Source of the DNA: Desulfonatronospira sp.
GTDB taxonomy: Bacteria; Desulfobacterota; Desulfovibrionia; Desulfovibrionales; Desulfonatronovibrionaceae
Assembly: GCA_003554505.1 (NCBI GenBank)
Contig: PWGS01000299.1
Span: 1 to 6,328 of the forward strand
Length of the DNA: 6,328 nucleotides
Direction of reading: 5' to 3'
Each line of letters begins with the position of its first letter. Within the stretch, counting starts at the first letter, position 1. Under the pieces are notes generated by a model. That model ran no database searches. It worked only from the letters and a program-made list of their open reading frames with translations, and was not told the DNA's origin. The translations under genes were made by a program, and so were the position numbers. Shown piece after piece: positions 6,105-6,328 of the stretch.

Positions 6105-6119
6105 TTTTCATCCGGAAAC
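6103..6119 (-). repeat. Dispersed repeat family A, copy over the tatD stop codon
   Basis: AGTTTTCATCCGGAAAC is the exact 17-bp reverse complement of 1458-1474, the right end of the palindrome upstream of mrcA. It begins inside the tatD TAG codon. The similarity stops beyond 6119, so only the end of the element is shared. A related form, GTTTTCTTTCCGGAAAC, is at 1336-1352. Confidence 0.7.
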
Positions 6120-6328
6120 CAGTTGCAACCCAGCTAAAATGGCAGGACACCTCGTGTTCAGATGGCAGGGCTCCGGTGGTTTTGCAGGTAAGGCTGTAAA
6201 CTGAACTACATGGAATGCGTTAATCAAAATCGGAATAAATATTTTGCACGGCTGGCTTCAAGCAGTTTATCCGACAAGAATGCATATATAAAACAAGCAA
6301 AAGATTTTGATTTTACGCATTCCCGGAG
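6105..6328. other. Non-coding region downstream of tatD
   Basis: No gene is visible. The stretch begins with the family A repeat. It then has a small hairpin GGACAC/GTGTTC with loop CTC (about 6143-6157) flanked by two direct copies of ATGGCAGG, and a 7-bp stem with one G-T pair (TTTGCAG / CTGTAAA, about 6181-6200). The final part is bounded by inverted family B copies. None of the hairpins has a following T-run, so no rho-independent terminator for the mrcA-tatD run can be called. Confidence 0.6.
6212..6328. repeat. Inverted pair of family B repeats at the window end
   Basis: The left arm (6212-6231) reads GGAATGCGTTAATCAAAATC. The right arm (6303-6323) is its reverse complement apart from an AA/TTT difference in the middle: GATTTTGATT, TT, ACGCATTCC. 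The 71-nt AT-rich interior is not itself palindromic. The right arm continues into CGGAG at 6324-6328 and matches the copy at 47-69, so the element probably extends beyond the window. Confidence 0.6.

Noticed and set aside
1458..6119. Composite transposon carrying mrcA-tatD between inverted repeats
   Set aside because: There is no transposase in the window, the genes are housekeeping, and the same repeat also occurs several times on the left side alone, which fits a dispersed repeat family better.

Overview
The window carries five intact genes, all on the + strand, in two transcription units separated by a repeat-rich gap of about 560 bases. Gene content and protein style point to a Gram-negative bacterium: an arabinose-5-phosphate isomerase for Kdo/LPS, a class A penicillin-binding protein, and a TatD protein with a lysine-rich N-terminal extension. 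From memory, that extension resembles TatD proteins of sulfate reducers of the Desulfovibrionales type. The placement is an inference from a handful of proteins, not a demonstrated taxonomy.

Layout. Bases 1-160 are a leader holding one copy of a short dispersed repeat (family B) and a possible promoter. Bases 161-1144 are kdsD/kpsF, which makes arabinose-5-phosphate, the first dedicated precursor of Kdo. Bases 1145-1703 have no credible gene. They hold a weak terminator candidate, a perfect 11-bp hairpin, a long imperfect palindrome of about 140-150 bases and a candidate mrcA promoter. Bases 1704-6104 are a tight four-gene run: mrcA (bifunctional PBP1A), a duplicated Gate-domain membrane protein starting at GTG 1 nt after the mrcA stop, a 66-residue Trm112/YcaR-like zinc-ribbon protein overlapping it by ATGA, and a TatD-family metal-dependent hydrolase 3 nt further on. 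Bases 6105-6328 are non-coding and repeat-bearing. A 17-bp sequence over the tatD stop codon is the exact reverse complement of one arm of the palindrome in front of mrcA, and a pair of inverted family B copies reaches the window end.

How the genes fit together. kdsD and mrcA both serve the cell envelope (LPS core sugar and peptidoglycan). The Gate-domain protein directly behind mrcA recalls the SpmA/SpmB proteins that sit next to a penicillin-binding protein gene in Bacillus, which suggests an envelope-linked transport role, unproven. The Trm112-like and TatD genes are housekeeping and probably only co-transcribed.

I see no clear new multi-gene system. The observations most worth a second look are the long palindromic element with its dispersed arm sequence, the second repeat family at both window edges, the loss of the first histidine of the HxH metal motif in TatD, and the mrcA/Gate-protein pairing.
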